From contig JBHEMX010000055.1 of the NCBI GenBank assembly GCA_046262355.1, forward strand, positions 1 through 23,969: 23,969 bases of DNA, read 5' to 3'. This document shows, in pieces, positions 7,169 to 13,911 of the stretch (position 1 is the first letter of the stretch; the number at the start of each line of letters is the position of its first letter). A program made the position numbers and the translations under genes. The notes beneath the pieces were generated by a model, which saw only the letters and a program-made list of their open reading frames with translations, was not told the DNA's origin and did not search any database. This DNA comes from DATADD01 sp046262355. GTDB taxonomy: Bacteria; Actinomycetota; CADDZG01; WHSQ01.

Positions 7169-7332
7169 TGGTCCGTCGCGTAGGTAGCGCCTGCATCGAG
7201 AGCGTTCCTGCGCGCCGAGGGCAAGGCGCGCGGAGTCGAGCGTACCTGGAGGTACGTGAGCGAGGAGGAACGCAGCCATCGCTGATGCAGGGGCGCTCGA
7301 ATGCATCGGTGATCTGCGCGACGGGGCACCAG
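7165..7332 (-). repeat. Palindromic intergenic repeat, copy 4 (diverged, inverse orientation)
   Basis: Read on the minus strand, this 168-bp stretch aligns over its whole length with copies 1-3. The core is clearly similar, for example CAAGGCGCG at 7222-7230 and AACGCAGCCATCGC at 7265-7278. It keeps the layout: terminal inverted repeats (CTAGTG..CCGTCGCG on the left, CTGGTG..CCGTCGCG as the reverse complement of the right) and a central hairpin CGTACCT (7241-7247), AGGTACG (7250-7256). It begins at the TAG stop of the LigD-polymerase gene. Confidence 0.75.
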
Positions 7333-7371
7333 CGGGAACCTGCGCCGAGGGCCCGAGCGTCAAAGGGAGAG

Positions 7372-7926
7372 ATGAAGAGACTGAGATCGCTCCTGCTGGT
7401 CGTGACGCTGGCGCTCGGAGCTGTGCCCCTGGTGGCGGCACCCGCATGGGCCTGCTCCTGCGCGGGCGGGACGCGCATCGAGCTCGCCCGCGCTGCCGAT
7501 GCGATCTTCACGGGATCCGTGACCGAGATCTCGCACGCCCGAGGGGTACTAGAGGCGAGCTTCGAGGTGGACACGAGCTATAAGGGAGACGTCGCCGGCT
7601 CGGCGCTCGTCGGCACGGCGGATCAGGGCTCGGCCTGCGGCGTCCCATTCGAGCACGGCCGTACCTACACCGTCTTCGCGTACAACAACGGCGGGTGGCA
7701 GACGCACTCGTGCGCCGGCACGAAGCCCGGTGCGATCGACGCCGCCCGCTACGAGCTGACCGGCACGCGCGTGGCAGCGGGAGCGGCCGAGAGGGACCGG
7801 ACCGCAGCGCCGAGCAAGGCCGCCGACGACGCGTTCGACGTCCGCTGGGTGGGGGCGGCCGTCGCCCTCGCGCTCGCCGGAGCGCTGTGGGTCGCGCTCG
7901 GCCGCCGGCGAGGGCCAGTGGCCTAG
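7372..7926 (+). CDS. Secreted, membrane-anchored TIMP/NTR-like domain protein
   Basis: The 184-aa product has a clear signal peptide (MKRLRSLLLVVTLALG...APAWA) with likely cleavage after Ala27. The mature chain therefore starts CSCAGG, with Cys28 and Cys30. The following ELARAADAIFTGSVTEI and the later Cys89 and Cys114 match bacterial members of the netrin/TIMP (NTR) superfamily, an OB-fold module beginning Cys-x-Cys. A transmembrane helix at about 160-177 followed by RRRGPVA would anchor it outside the cytoplasmic membrane. AAAGGGAG precedes the ATG. Eukaryotic TIMPs inhibit zinc proteases through their N-terminal cysteine, and here the convergent neighbour is a secreted zinc protease. Inhibitor function is an inference. 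Confidence 0.75.
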   Translation: MKRLRSLLLVVTLALGAVPLVAAPAWACSCAGGTRIELARAADAIFTGSVTEISHARGVLEASFEVDTSYKGDVAGSALVGTADQGSACGVPFEHGRTYTVFAYNNGGWQTHSCAGTKPGAIDAARYELTGTRVAAGAAERDRTAAPSKAADDAFDVRWVGAAVALALAGALWVALGRRRGPVA

Positions 7927-7931
7927 GTCAC

Positions 7932-7948
7932 GCGCGATCGGATCGCGC
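7932..7948. terminator. Short hairpin between convergent genes
   Basis: GCGCGATC (7932-7939), one base, then GATCGCGC (7941-7948) forms a symmetric stem in the 42-bp gap between the convergent NTR-like and metalloprotease genes. It could act in both directions. There is no T-tract, so the call is tentative. Confidence 0.45.
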
Positions 7949-7968
7949 CGGCGCCAGATGCTCGCCGC

Positions 7969-9627
7969 CTAAGTCACGCGCGCGCTGAAGCTGTAGCTCC
8001 TGTTGTCGTCGCGCGGCACCCCTCGGCACGACCAGGACCTCCTCTTCCAACAGCTGTAGCGTGCACTGGCGTTCGTCAGAACGAGCATGACTCTCTTGAT
8101 CTTGCCGCGATCGAATGTGACGCGGCGCACGCCGTCCCCGCCCTTGTTCAGCGGAACGGGGCGCACGTGGATCCTCCCGGAACGGAACTTGACGAGCACG
8201 CTTGCGTACGGACCTCGGGCTTGTTTCGGAAGGTCGACGGCAATGCGTAGTCGCGCCCCCCGGCCTAAGCTCGTGCCGGGCTCGAACGACACGTACTGGT
8301 TCGTGAGGTGCTCCTGTTTGACCGTCCGGCGCCCGGTACGTTTCTTGAACCGCTTGAGCACGAAGCGCTTCACGATCGGCACGCTCCCGCGCCGGGCGTA
8401 GCTGCGGCCCTCCTCGTAGCACTTCTTGGGGACGGCGTTCCTCACGCCGAAGTTAGCGAAGACCTTGCGCAGCGACGAGCCCTCCTTCTTGAGCGTACGT
8501 GCGACGGCCTTGAGCGAGTAGAGGTCGGGGCCACCGCGTGCCCCGTCGGCTCTTTCCCACACTTTGCGCACGATGCCGGGCTTGGACTTCGACCTGCATC
8601 CGTTCTCGGACAGCAGGCGCCAGAAGATCCAGTTGCCGTACTGGAAGCCCTGGCTGAAGTAGTCGAGCGGAACGCCGGGGAACCTGAGAGCGCTTCCGGC
8701 CAGGTAGTTGAGGTTGTCGTTGATGCGATCGTAGACTTGGTCCTCCATCCACGTCGCGGTGCCCTCGAGGAACCAGATGTCCTCGCTTGCGTCGTAGGCG
8801 AACTGGACCGCGTGGAAGAACTCGTGTGCGACCGTCACGCGCAGCGCGGCCAGGCCGCTGGTGCCGAAGAACTGGTTCGCTGCGAAGTCGTTGTCGACGA
8901 CCATGTAGGCAGATAAGTCCCAGTACTTGTAGGAGGCGCGAGAGGCGTTGGGATCGTCGGTGGCGACGTATCCAAAGAGGCCGAAGTTCCCTATGTCCGC
9001 GAGGTAGACGTCGAGCTTGTCGTTGGGGCCGTGGTTGGTCGACGACGCATCGGACTTCGGCGCGCGGAAGTTGTAGCGGCCGACCTCGGTCGTCCACACG
9101 TGCTCGACCACCCGCTTCGTGGTCTCGACCCAGTTCGGGATCGTGTCGCCGTCGCCGTCCTTGGGGGCAGGCGCGTCCTCGGTGCTCTCGACCCAGTGAA
9201 CACACGCGTGCGCCGTGCAGCTGTTGCGCACGTCGGACGGGTCGGCCGTGTAGCCGTCCCCGAAGTCATCGCCCGCGCCGTCCGTGGGGCGCGCCAGCAG
9301 CGCCTCGGCGCGCCGCCTCTGGGATGGGGGCAGTTCGTCCAGGCGCGCACCGAGGTCACGCAGGATGGTGGTGGCGGCGCGCGGGTCCGGAGCCGGGACG
9401 TCGGCGAAACGGGCGTCGACGCCGGAGGGATGCAGCAGCGCCAGGGCGCGTTGCAGCGCGTACTCGGCCTCCGTAATCTCGCCGCGCTCCAGGCTGCGCT
9501 CGAGGGCGTCGGCGACGCGCGGCCTCGGCGAGCGCACGGTCGTTTTCGTGGCGGGCTGCGCCCCCAAAGCGGCGGACCCTGTCGCCGCGAGCGCGCACGC
9601 GACCGCCATGCTCATGAGCCGCTTCAC
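7969..9627 (-). CDS. Secreted zinc metalloprotease, MXAN_6640-like
   Basis: The 552-aa product starts with a signal peptide (residues 1-23, ending AALGAQP). A helical propeptide-like region (about 35-115) follows, then a cysteine pair (C137, C142) and DGDGDTIPNW (157-166), which resembles a calcium-binding thrombospondin type-3 loop. The catalytic motif VAHEFFHAVQF gives HExxH at 268-272. WFLEGTATWMED (285-296) supplies a glutamate as likely third zinc ligand. The C-terminal 150 residues are very basic and may form a binding domain. This arrangement resembles bacterial secreted proteases of the MXAN_6640 type. GTG at 9627 has GGGGAGG five bases upstream. The substrate is unknown. It ends tail to tail with the TIMP-like gene. 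Confidence 0.85.
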   Translation of the reverse strand: MKRLMSMAVACALAATGSAALGAQPATKTTVRSPRPRVADALERSLERGEITEAEYALQRALALLHPSGVDARFADVPAPDPRAATTILRDLGARLDELPPSQRRRAEALLARPTDGAGDDFGDGYTADPSDVRNSCTAHACVHWVESTEDAPAPKDGDGDTIPNWVETTKRVVEHVWTTEVGRYNFRAPKSDASSTNHGPNDKLDVYLADIGNFGLFGYVATDDPNASRASYKYWDLSAYMVVDNDFAANQFFGTSGLAALRVTVAHEFFHAVQFAYDASEDIWFLEGTATWMEDQVYDRINDNLNYLAGSALRFPGVPLDYFSQGFQYGNWIFWRLLSENGCRSKSKPGIVRKVWERADGARGGPDLYSLKAVARTLKKEGSSLRKVFANFGVRNAVPKKCYEEGRSYARRGSVPIVKRFVLKRFKKRTGRRTVKQEHLTNQYVSFEPGTSLGRGARLRIAVDLPKQARGPYASVLVKFRSGRIHVRPVPLNKGGDGVRRVTFDRGKIKRVMLVLTNASARYSCWKRRSWSCRGVPRDDNRSYSFSARVT

Positions 9628-9721
9628 TGTGACCTCCCCGGCCGCCGAGCGGCGGCGTCCATCCTTCTCGTGACCGCGGCCAGAGCCTACCGTGCGCCGG
9701 TGGGAGGAGAGATGGCCTTCG

Positions 9722-10382
9722 GCGATAGCCTCCCACCACGCAGTCCGCGGTGCGCTGCAGCTTCACCTTCACCATGACGCGCTCGCCCGGCACGTAGGTA
9801 CCCTCGGACCGCTTGGCCACGACGCCGTCGAGGCCGATGTCCTCGAGCTGGGTCATCCACCCGATCGCCTCGTCCGCGTCGCTCGTCTGCGGGGTCAGTA
9901 AGACGCGCGCCTCCGGCTCCGCCGTGGCCCGAGGATCCCGGCGGGGCCGAGGAGCTCGTCGAGTGCTCGCCTCCGGTCGGCGAAGGCAACCGACGTGAGA
10001 TCGTCATCACCGAGGGCCAGTAGATCGAACGCGACGAAGCTTGCGGGCGTCTCTCGAGCGAGGCGCTCGATGCGCGAGCGCGCCGGGTGGATCCGCTGCA
10101 GGAGTGCGTCGAAGTCGAAGCCGGACGCGCCACCCACGACGACCTCGCCGTCCACGACGCAGCGTTGCGGCAGCGCCGCGGAGAGGCGGGGCGGAAGCTC
10201 GATGAAATAGCGCTCGAGTGGCTTCTCGTCCCGGCTCGTGAGCTTGATGTCTCGCCGTCCTTGAACACGAGGGCCCGGAACCCGTCCCACTTCGGCTCGT
10301 AGACCCACCCATCGCCGCGCGGAACCTCGTCCCGCAGGCGCGCGAGCATCGGCTGGACCGGAGGGGTGACCGGAAGCGTCAT
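9722..10382 (-). pseudogene. ATP-dependent DNA ligase (LigC/LigD-ligase type), frameshifted and truncated
   Basis: Three successive minus-strand frames together encode an adenylation domain. Frame one, from ATG at 10382, reads MTLPVTPPVQPMLARL and EPKWDGFRALVFKDG, with the adenylated lysine of KWDG. A shift near 10250 leads to DIKLTSRDEKPLERYFIEL, CVVDGEVVVGG and FVAFDLLALGDDDL. A second shift near 9930 leads to EARVLLTPQTSDADEA, GLDGVVAKRSEGTY and VKVKLQRTADCVVGGYR. Homology stops there, so the OB-fold domain with motif VI is missing, and the open frame would run into the metalloprotease gene. Each frameshift is consistent with a one-base loss. Sequencing error could explain the shifts but not the missing domain. 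Confidence 0.85.
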
Positions 10383-10450
10383 GGCAACATCATCTCGCGT
10401 AATGGAGCGCTCTTTCGGCATCGCTCGCGCCGGCGACTACGCTCCTCTTC

Positions 10451-11491
10451 ATGTCGCTCAGGAACACCGACATCGCCGAGCTCCTTGCCCGCGCCGCCGA
10501 TGCGGTGGAGGGCCATCGCGCGCGCGCCTATCGCACCGCGGCGCGCGCCGCTCTCATGTGGGGCGAAGAGATCGCAGACGTGATCGGCCAAGGCCGTTCG
10601 CCGGCCGAGCTCGAGCGCGTCGGGCCGAGCTTGGCGCGGCGGATCGGCGCGTGGATCGAGGAGGACGTACCGGTGCCGGATGCGCCTCCGGCGCGGCGCG
10701 GTTTCCTGAGCTATGCGGAGGCTAGATCGCTGCTCGCCTCCGATCGGTCTCTGGAGGGGCTAAGAGGAGACCTGCAGATGCACACCGTCTTGAGCGACGG
10801 CAAGGCTACGCTTGAGGAGATGGCCTCGACCGGTGCAGGTCACGGCTACGAGTACGTCGCCATCACGGACCACTCCAAGGGTCTCAAGATCGCAGGAGGG
10901 ATCGACGAGGAGATGCTGGCGCACCAGAGAGCCCACATAGACGCGTTCAATCGCGAGCTCGCAGACGACGGCGTCGCCTTCACGGTCCTGCGCTCCCTCG
11001 AGATGAACCTCGACGAAGAGGGCAACGGCGACATGGAACCGTCGGCCCTGACCAAGCTCGATATCGTCCTGGGGTCGTTCCACTCGGCGCTGCGCCGGAC
11101 CGAGGATCGGACGCCACGCTTCTTGGCGGCGCTACGCAATCCCTTCGTGCACGTCATAGGTCATCCACGGGGGCGCAAGTTCAACCTCAGGACGGGACTC
11201 AACGCGGATTGGGCGGAGGTCGCCGAGGCTGCGGCGGCCGCCGGCAAGGCGCTCGAGGTTAACGCCTACCCCGATCGAGAGGATCTCAGCGTCGACATCC
11301 TGGAGCTCGTACGCGACGCTGGTGGATGGATCTCGATCGGCACCGACGCTCACGACCCGAGCGAGATGCGCTTCGTCGACATCGGCGTCGCGTCGGCGCT
11401 GAGGGCGGGGATCCCGCGCGCCAGGATCCTCAACTTCCTCTCACGCGACGAGCTCGTCGCGTGGGCGGCTCGAACTACACCGGCGTGCTGA
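10451..11491 (+). CDS. HhH-PHP protein (PolX-tail-like phosphoesterase without polymerase)
   Basis: Residues 1-75 resemble the helix-hairpin-helix DNA-binding head of family X polymerases (AYRTAARAALMWGEEIADVI, then LERVGPSLARRIGAW). Residues about 105-340 form a PHP domain, with metal-site motifs DLQMHTVLSDG (107-117), TDHS (139-142), LEMNL with Glu184, His211 in GSFHS, GHP (237-239) and TDAH (298-301). Bacterial PolX has the same head and tail but a nucleotidyltransferase domain between them, which is absent. The first HxH histidine is replaced by Gln109. It probably hydrolyses a phosphoester or DNA end. It is divergent from the broken ligase (68 bp) and followed 3 bases later by an SRPBCC gene. 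Confidence 0.82.
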   Translation: MSLRNTDIAELLARAADAVEGHRARAYRTAARAALMWGEEIADVIGQGRSPAELERVGPSLARRIGAWIEEDVPVPDAPPARRGFLSYAEARSLLASDRSLEGLRGDLQMHTVLSDGKATLEEMASTGAGHGYEYVAITDHSKGLKIAGGIDEEMLAHQRAHIDAFNRELADDGVAFTVLRSLEMNLDEEGNGDMEPSALTKLDIVLGSFHSALRRTEDRTPRFLAALRNPFVHVIGHPRGRKFNLRTGLNADWAEVAEAAAAAGKALEVNAYPDREDLSVDILELVRDAGGWISIGTDAHDPSEMRFVDIGVASALRAGIPRARILNFLSRDELVAWAARTTPAC

Positions 11492-11494
11492 GCC

Positions 11495-11968
11495 GTGCCC
11501 GCTCTCAATCACTACGATTTCTCGAGCGTGTGGCTGGTCGACCTCACTCCCTCTCAGGCGTTCGACGTCCTGCGCCACCTCGAGGATTATCCGCTGTGGT
11601 GGCCCGAGGTCAGAGAGGTGCGCCGGCTGAGCGACGACACGGTCGAGGCCAGGTGCCGGTCGCTGCTTCCCTACGACCTGCTCTTCACGATGCGCAGCGC
11701 GCGCGAGGTTCGCCACGACGGCATCCTCGAGGTCATCATGCAGGGAGACCTCGACGGTCTCTCACGCTGGACGATCACCTCGAACGGATCGGGGAGCCGG
11801 CTGCTCTTCGAGGAGAAGGTGGCGACGCACAAGAAGCTCCTGAACAGGCTGGCGCCGATCGCGCGCGGGGCATTCAAGCTCAACCACACCTTGATGATGC
11901 GCCACGGCGAGGCCGGGCTGCGCGCCTACGCGGCCGGTTTCCGCCGGGCTCATGACCTGCGCACCTAG
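11495..11968 (+). CDS. SRPBCC-family (START-like) protein
   Basis: GTG at 11495 lies 3 bases after the HhH-PHP stop, so the two are likely co-transcribed. The 157-aa product shows the SRPBCC pattern: a beta-strand start (FSSVWLVDLTPSQAFDVLRHLEDYPLWWP, positions about 9-37), a curved sheet, and a C-terminal helix (NHTLMMRHGEAGLRAYAAGF). WWPEVREVRRL is typical of polyketide cyclase/dehydrase relatives. The ligand is unknown, and it is only distantly similar to the other SRPBCC protein in the window. The TAG stop is the terminal TAG of repeat copy 2. Confidence 0.8.
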   Translation: MPALNHYDFSSVWLVDLTPSQAFDVLRHLEDYPLWWPEVREVRRLSDDTVEARCRSLLPYDLLFTMRSAREVRHDGILEVIMQGDLDGLSRWTITSNGSGSRLLFEEKVATHKKLLNRLAPIARGAFKLNHTLMMRHGEAGLRAYAAGFRRAHDLRT

Positions 11969-12131
11969 TGCACCTTTGCGTAAGTCCCGTCGCCCCAGAA
12001 CGGCCCTGCATCGGCGATGGCTGCGTTGCTCGTCGCGCACGTACCCTGCGGGTACGCACGACTCCTCGGCCTTGCCCTCACCGCGCAGTGCCGCCCTGGT
12101 TGCTGACGTTACTTCCGCGCAGGAGCATTAG
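11964..12131 (+). repeat. Palindromic intergenic repeat, copy 2
   Basis: This 168-bp copy differs from copy 1 at about five positions, including two single-base losses. It runs from CCTAGTGC to GAGCATTAG and carries the same central hairpin CGTACCC (12040-12046), TGC, GGGTACG (12050-12056). It fills the gap between a plus-strand gene, whose stop it supplies, and the end of the minus-strand glycogen operon. Confidence 0.88.
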
Positions 12132-12138
12132 CGAAGCT

Positions 12139-12372
12139 TCAGGCGTGCCGCGCGACGTCCGTGATTTCGATGTCCGCCAAGCTGCCGTCGCTCCCGTCGC
12201 CGGCCGCCTTGATCGCAAGCTCGTCGCCCGCCCTCAGGACCAGGAACCGGCCGTGCTGGCCGCGCGCATCCTGTATCGCAGATACGAAGCGATGCAGGAA
12301 GAGGTCCTTGGCCTGAGCCTCGAGACGGTCGAGGTCGATGACCACGCCGCGGTTGCGCTGCTCGTCTGTCAT
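12139..12372 (-). CDS. Hypothetical protein (77 aa) at the end of the GlgE operon
   Basis: The start ATG is preceded by a strong ribosome binding site (GGGAGGAAGG) and lies 29 bases after the GH57 stop, so it is the last gene of the operon. The 77-residue product is soluble and mixed in character: GVVIDLDRLEAQAKDLFLHRF suggests an amphipathic helix, GRFLVLRAGDELAIKAAG two strands, and ADIEITDVA a closing strand. It has no cysteine, signal peptide or recognised domain. Its position suggests a link to glucan metabolism, but no function can be assigned. Confidence 0.7.
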   Translation of the reverse strand: MTDEQRNRGVVIDLDRLEAQAKDLFLHRFVSAIQDARGQHGRFLVLRAGDELAIKAAGDGSDGSLADIEITDVARHA

Positions 12373-12401
12373 GCCCTTCCTCCCTGTCGCTCACGTGTCC
12401 T

Positions 12402-13883
12402 CTAGGAAGCTTCGGCACGTCTCGGCAACGACTGGAAGATGTCGGCTCCGGTGCCCTCCGTCGGCTCGTTGCTCTTGGCGTGTTCCAGCTCGGCCAGGAA
12501 CTCCCTCATCGGGACGCGCGCGCCGAGGTCCTTGAGGAGCTCGAGCGTGCGCGCCGCATAGCGCAGGATCTGGACCGTCTCGATACCCGAGATGTCCGAG
12601 AAGAACCAAGCACAACTGGTGAACATCGCGAGCGCGTTGCACTGCATCTCCAAGAGAGCTTCGGCGCGCCGTCTCGCCGCATCGTCGAGAGGTCGGTTCG
12701 CGACGAGCGACAAGAAGGCGTCGACCGACATCGCTCCCACGACGACCTCGACGTAGCCGTCGCGTGCCGTCCAGGGATCGTTGAGCAGCTCGCCGCCCAC
12801 ACGTTCGAAGGCCTCGTCGGCCGCTGCCTTCACGATCTCGAGCGCCGCCCGCAGGGGTTCACGCCACGCCTGGTTCCAGCCCTCCTCGCCCCCGGTATGA
12901 CAGCCGCAGTCCCGCTGCCAGCGGCCCACGCCATGCGCGCAAGACCACGAGGTCCCCTCTCCGCGCCCGAGCTCCACCTCGCATCTCGGGGGATGCTGCT
13001 CGAGCCACGTCGCATAGTTCGTCGTCTCGATGCCGCGCCTCCCAGCCTCGACGAAGAGCGCGTACGCGAGACCGATGTCGCCGAAGGTGTGGTGGTGTCC
13101 GTAGGTTTCGCCATCGGTGGCGGCGTTCACCATTGGCTGCTCGCCGGCCAGGCGCCGCTCGAAGAGGCCCACGTATCGCTCGGCGGACGATGTGGCCTGC
13201 TCGAACGCGATAGCCCTCGCGATGTCGGCGTCATAGAAGAACAGCGCCAGCGATCGACCGGAGCCGTCCGGGTGCAGGTAACGATAGGCGACCGCCGTGT
13301 CGATCCCTGCCCTGGAAACGTCGGTCCACGATCCGCCGGGGGCTCTCCAGCGCGCGGCCTGCCACGGCGCGAGGACCGTGAATGCGACACCCTCTTCGAT
13401 GAGGACGTCGAGCACGCGGTTGTTCGCCGCCGTTTCGGGCAGCCACATGCCCTCGGCCGAGCGGCCGAAGCGCACACGGAAGTCTGCGAGTCCCCATCTC
13501 ACCTCGGTCCTGACGTCGCGGCCCGACGACAGGGGAAGGATCGCGTGGTGATAGCCTTGGGCCATCGCGTTGCCGTGCCCGAGCCGGCGGATGCTCATCC
13601 TGTCGGCCTCCAAGATGCGGTTGTAGGTCTTGGGATGGACCTTTTCGAGCCACTGGAACAGCGTGGGGCCGACGTCGAAGGACATGCGTTCGTAGTTGCT
13701 GACCGTGCGCTCGCCCTCCGGCGTGATGATGTTGGCCAGCGAGTTCGGCCTGTAGGACTCGGCGTGTACCCGCTCGTTCCAGTCGTGGAACGGAGCTGCA
13801 CTCGGTTGAGCGTCTATCTCCCCGGTCCAGGGGTTCTCTCGAGGCGGCTGATAGAAGTGACCATGGACGATGATCGCCTTCAC
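12402..13883 (-). CDS. GH57-family protein of the DUF3536-associated type, short form
   Basis: The 493-aa product opens MKAIIVHGHFYQPPRENPW; HGHFYQP at 7-13 is GH57 motif 1. EGMWLPE (144-150) and ATDGETYGHHH (255-265, Glu259 a candidate catalytic residue) follow. The segment DCGCHTGGEEGWNQAWREPL and later CAWFFSDISGIETVQIL are typical of GH57 proteins fused to DUF3536. As I recall, such proteins are often about 800 aa; this one stops some 300 residues earlier, with no relic downstream. GH57 enzymes act on alpha-glucans (amylase, branching enzyme, amylopullulanase); the exact activity is unknown. The GTG start at 13883 is 28 bases after glgB and has only a weak ribosome binding site. Confidence 0.85.
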   Translation of the reverse strand: MKAIIVHGHFYQPPRENPWTGEIDAQPSAAPFHDWNERVHAESYRPNSLANIITPEGERTVSNYERMSFDVGPTLFQWLEKVHPKTYNRILEADRMSIRRLGHGNAMAQGYHHAILPLSSGRDVRTEVRWGLADFRVRFGRSAEGMWLPETAANNRVLDVLIEEGVAFTVLAPWQAARWRAPGGSWTDVSRAGIDTAVAYRYLHPDGSGRSLALFFYDADIARAIAFEQATSSAERYVGLFERRLAGEQPMVNAATDGETYGHHHTFGDIGLAYALFVEAGRRGIETTNYATWLEQHPPRCEVELGRGEGTSWSCAHGVGRWQRDCGCHTGGEEGWNQAWREPLRAALEIVKAAADEAFERVGGELLNDPWTARDGYVEVVVGAMSVDAFLSLVANRPLDDAARRRAEALLEMQCNALAMFTSCAWFFSDISGIETVQILRYAARTLELLKDLGARVPMREFLAELEHAKSNEPTEGTGADIFQSLPRRAEAS

Positions 13884-13911
13884 GGCCCGAACGGCTCCGC
13901 GCGCCGGAAGA

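Noticed and set aside
6076..7371. Upstream in-frame extension of the NTR-like protein through the LigD-polymerase region
   Set aside because: The extension is out of frame with strong LigD-polymerase motifs; the real start at 7372 has a ribosome binding site and signal peptide.
7924..7982. Near-identical 13-base direct repeat (TAGGTCACGCGCG and TAAGTCACGCGCG) at the ends of two convergent genes
   Set aside because: Short, low in complexity and not found elsewhere in the window; probably coincidence.
3326..12131. CRISPR array
   Set aside because: The repeated units are about 168 bp, thousands of bases apart, with no spacer array or cas genes.
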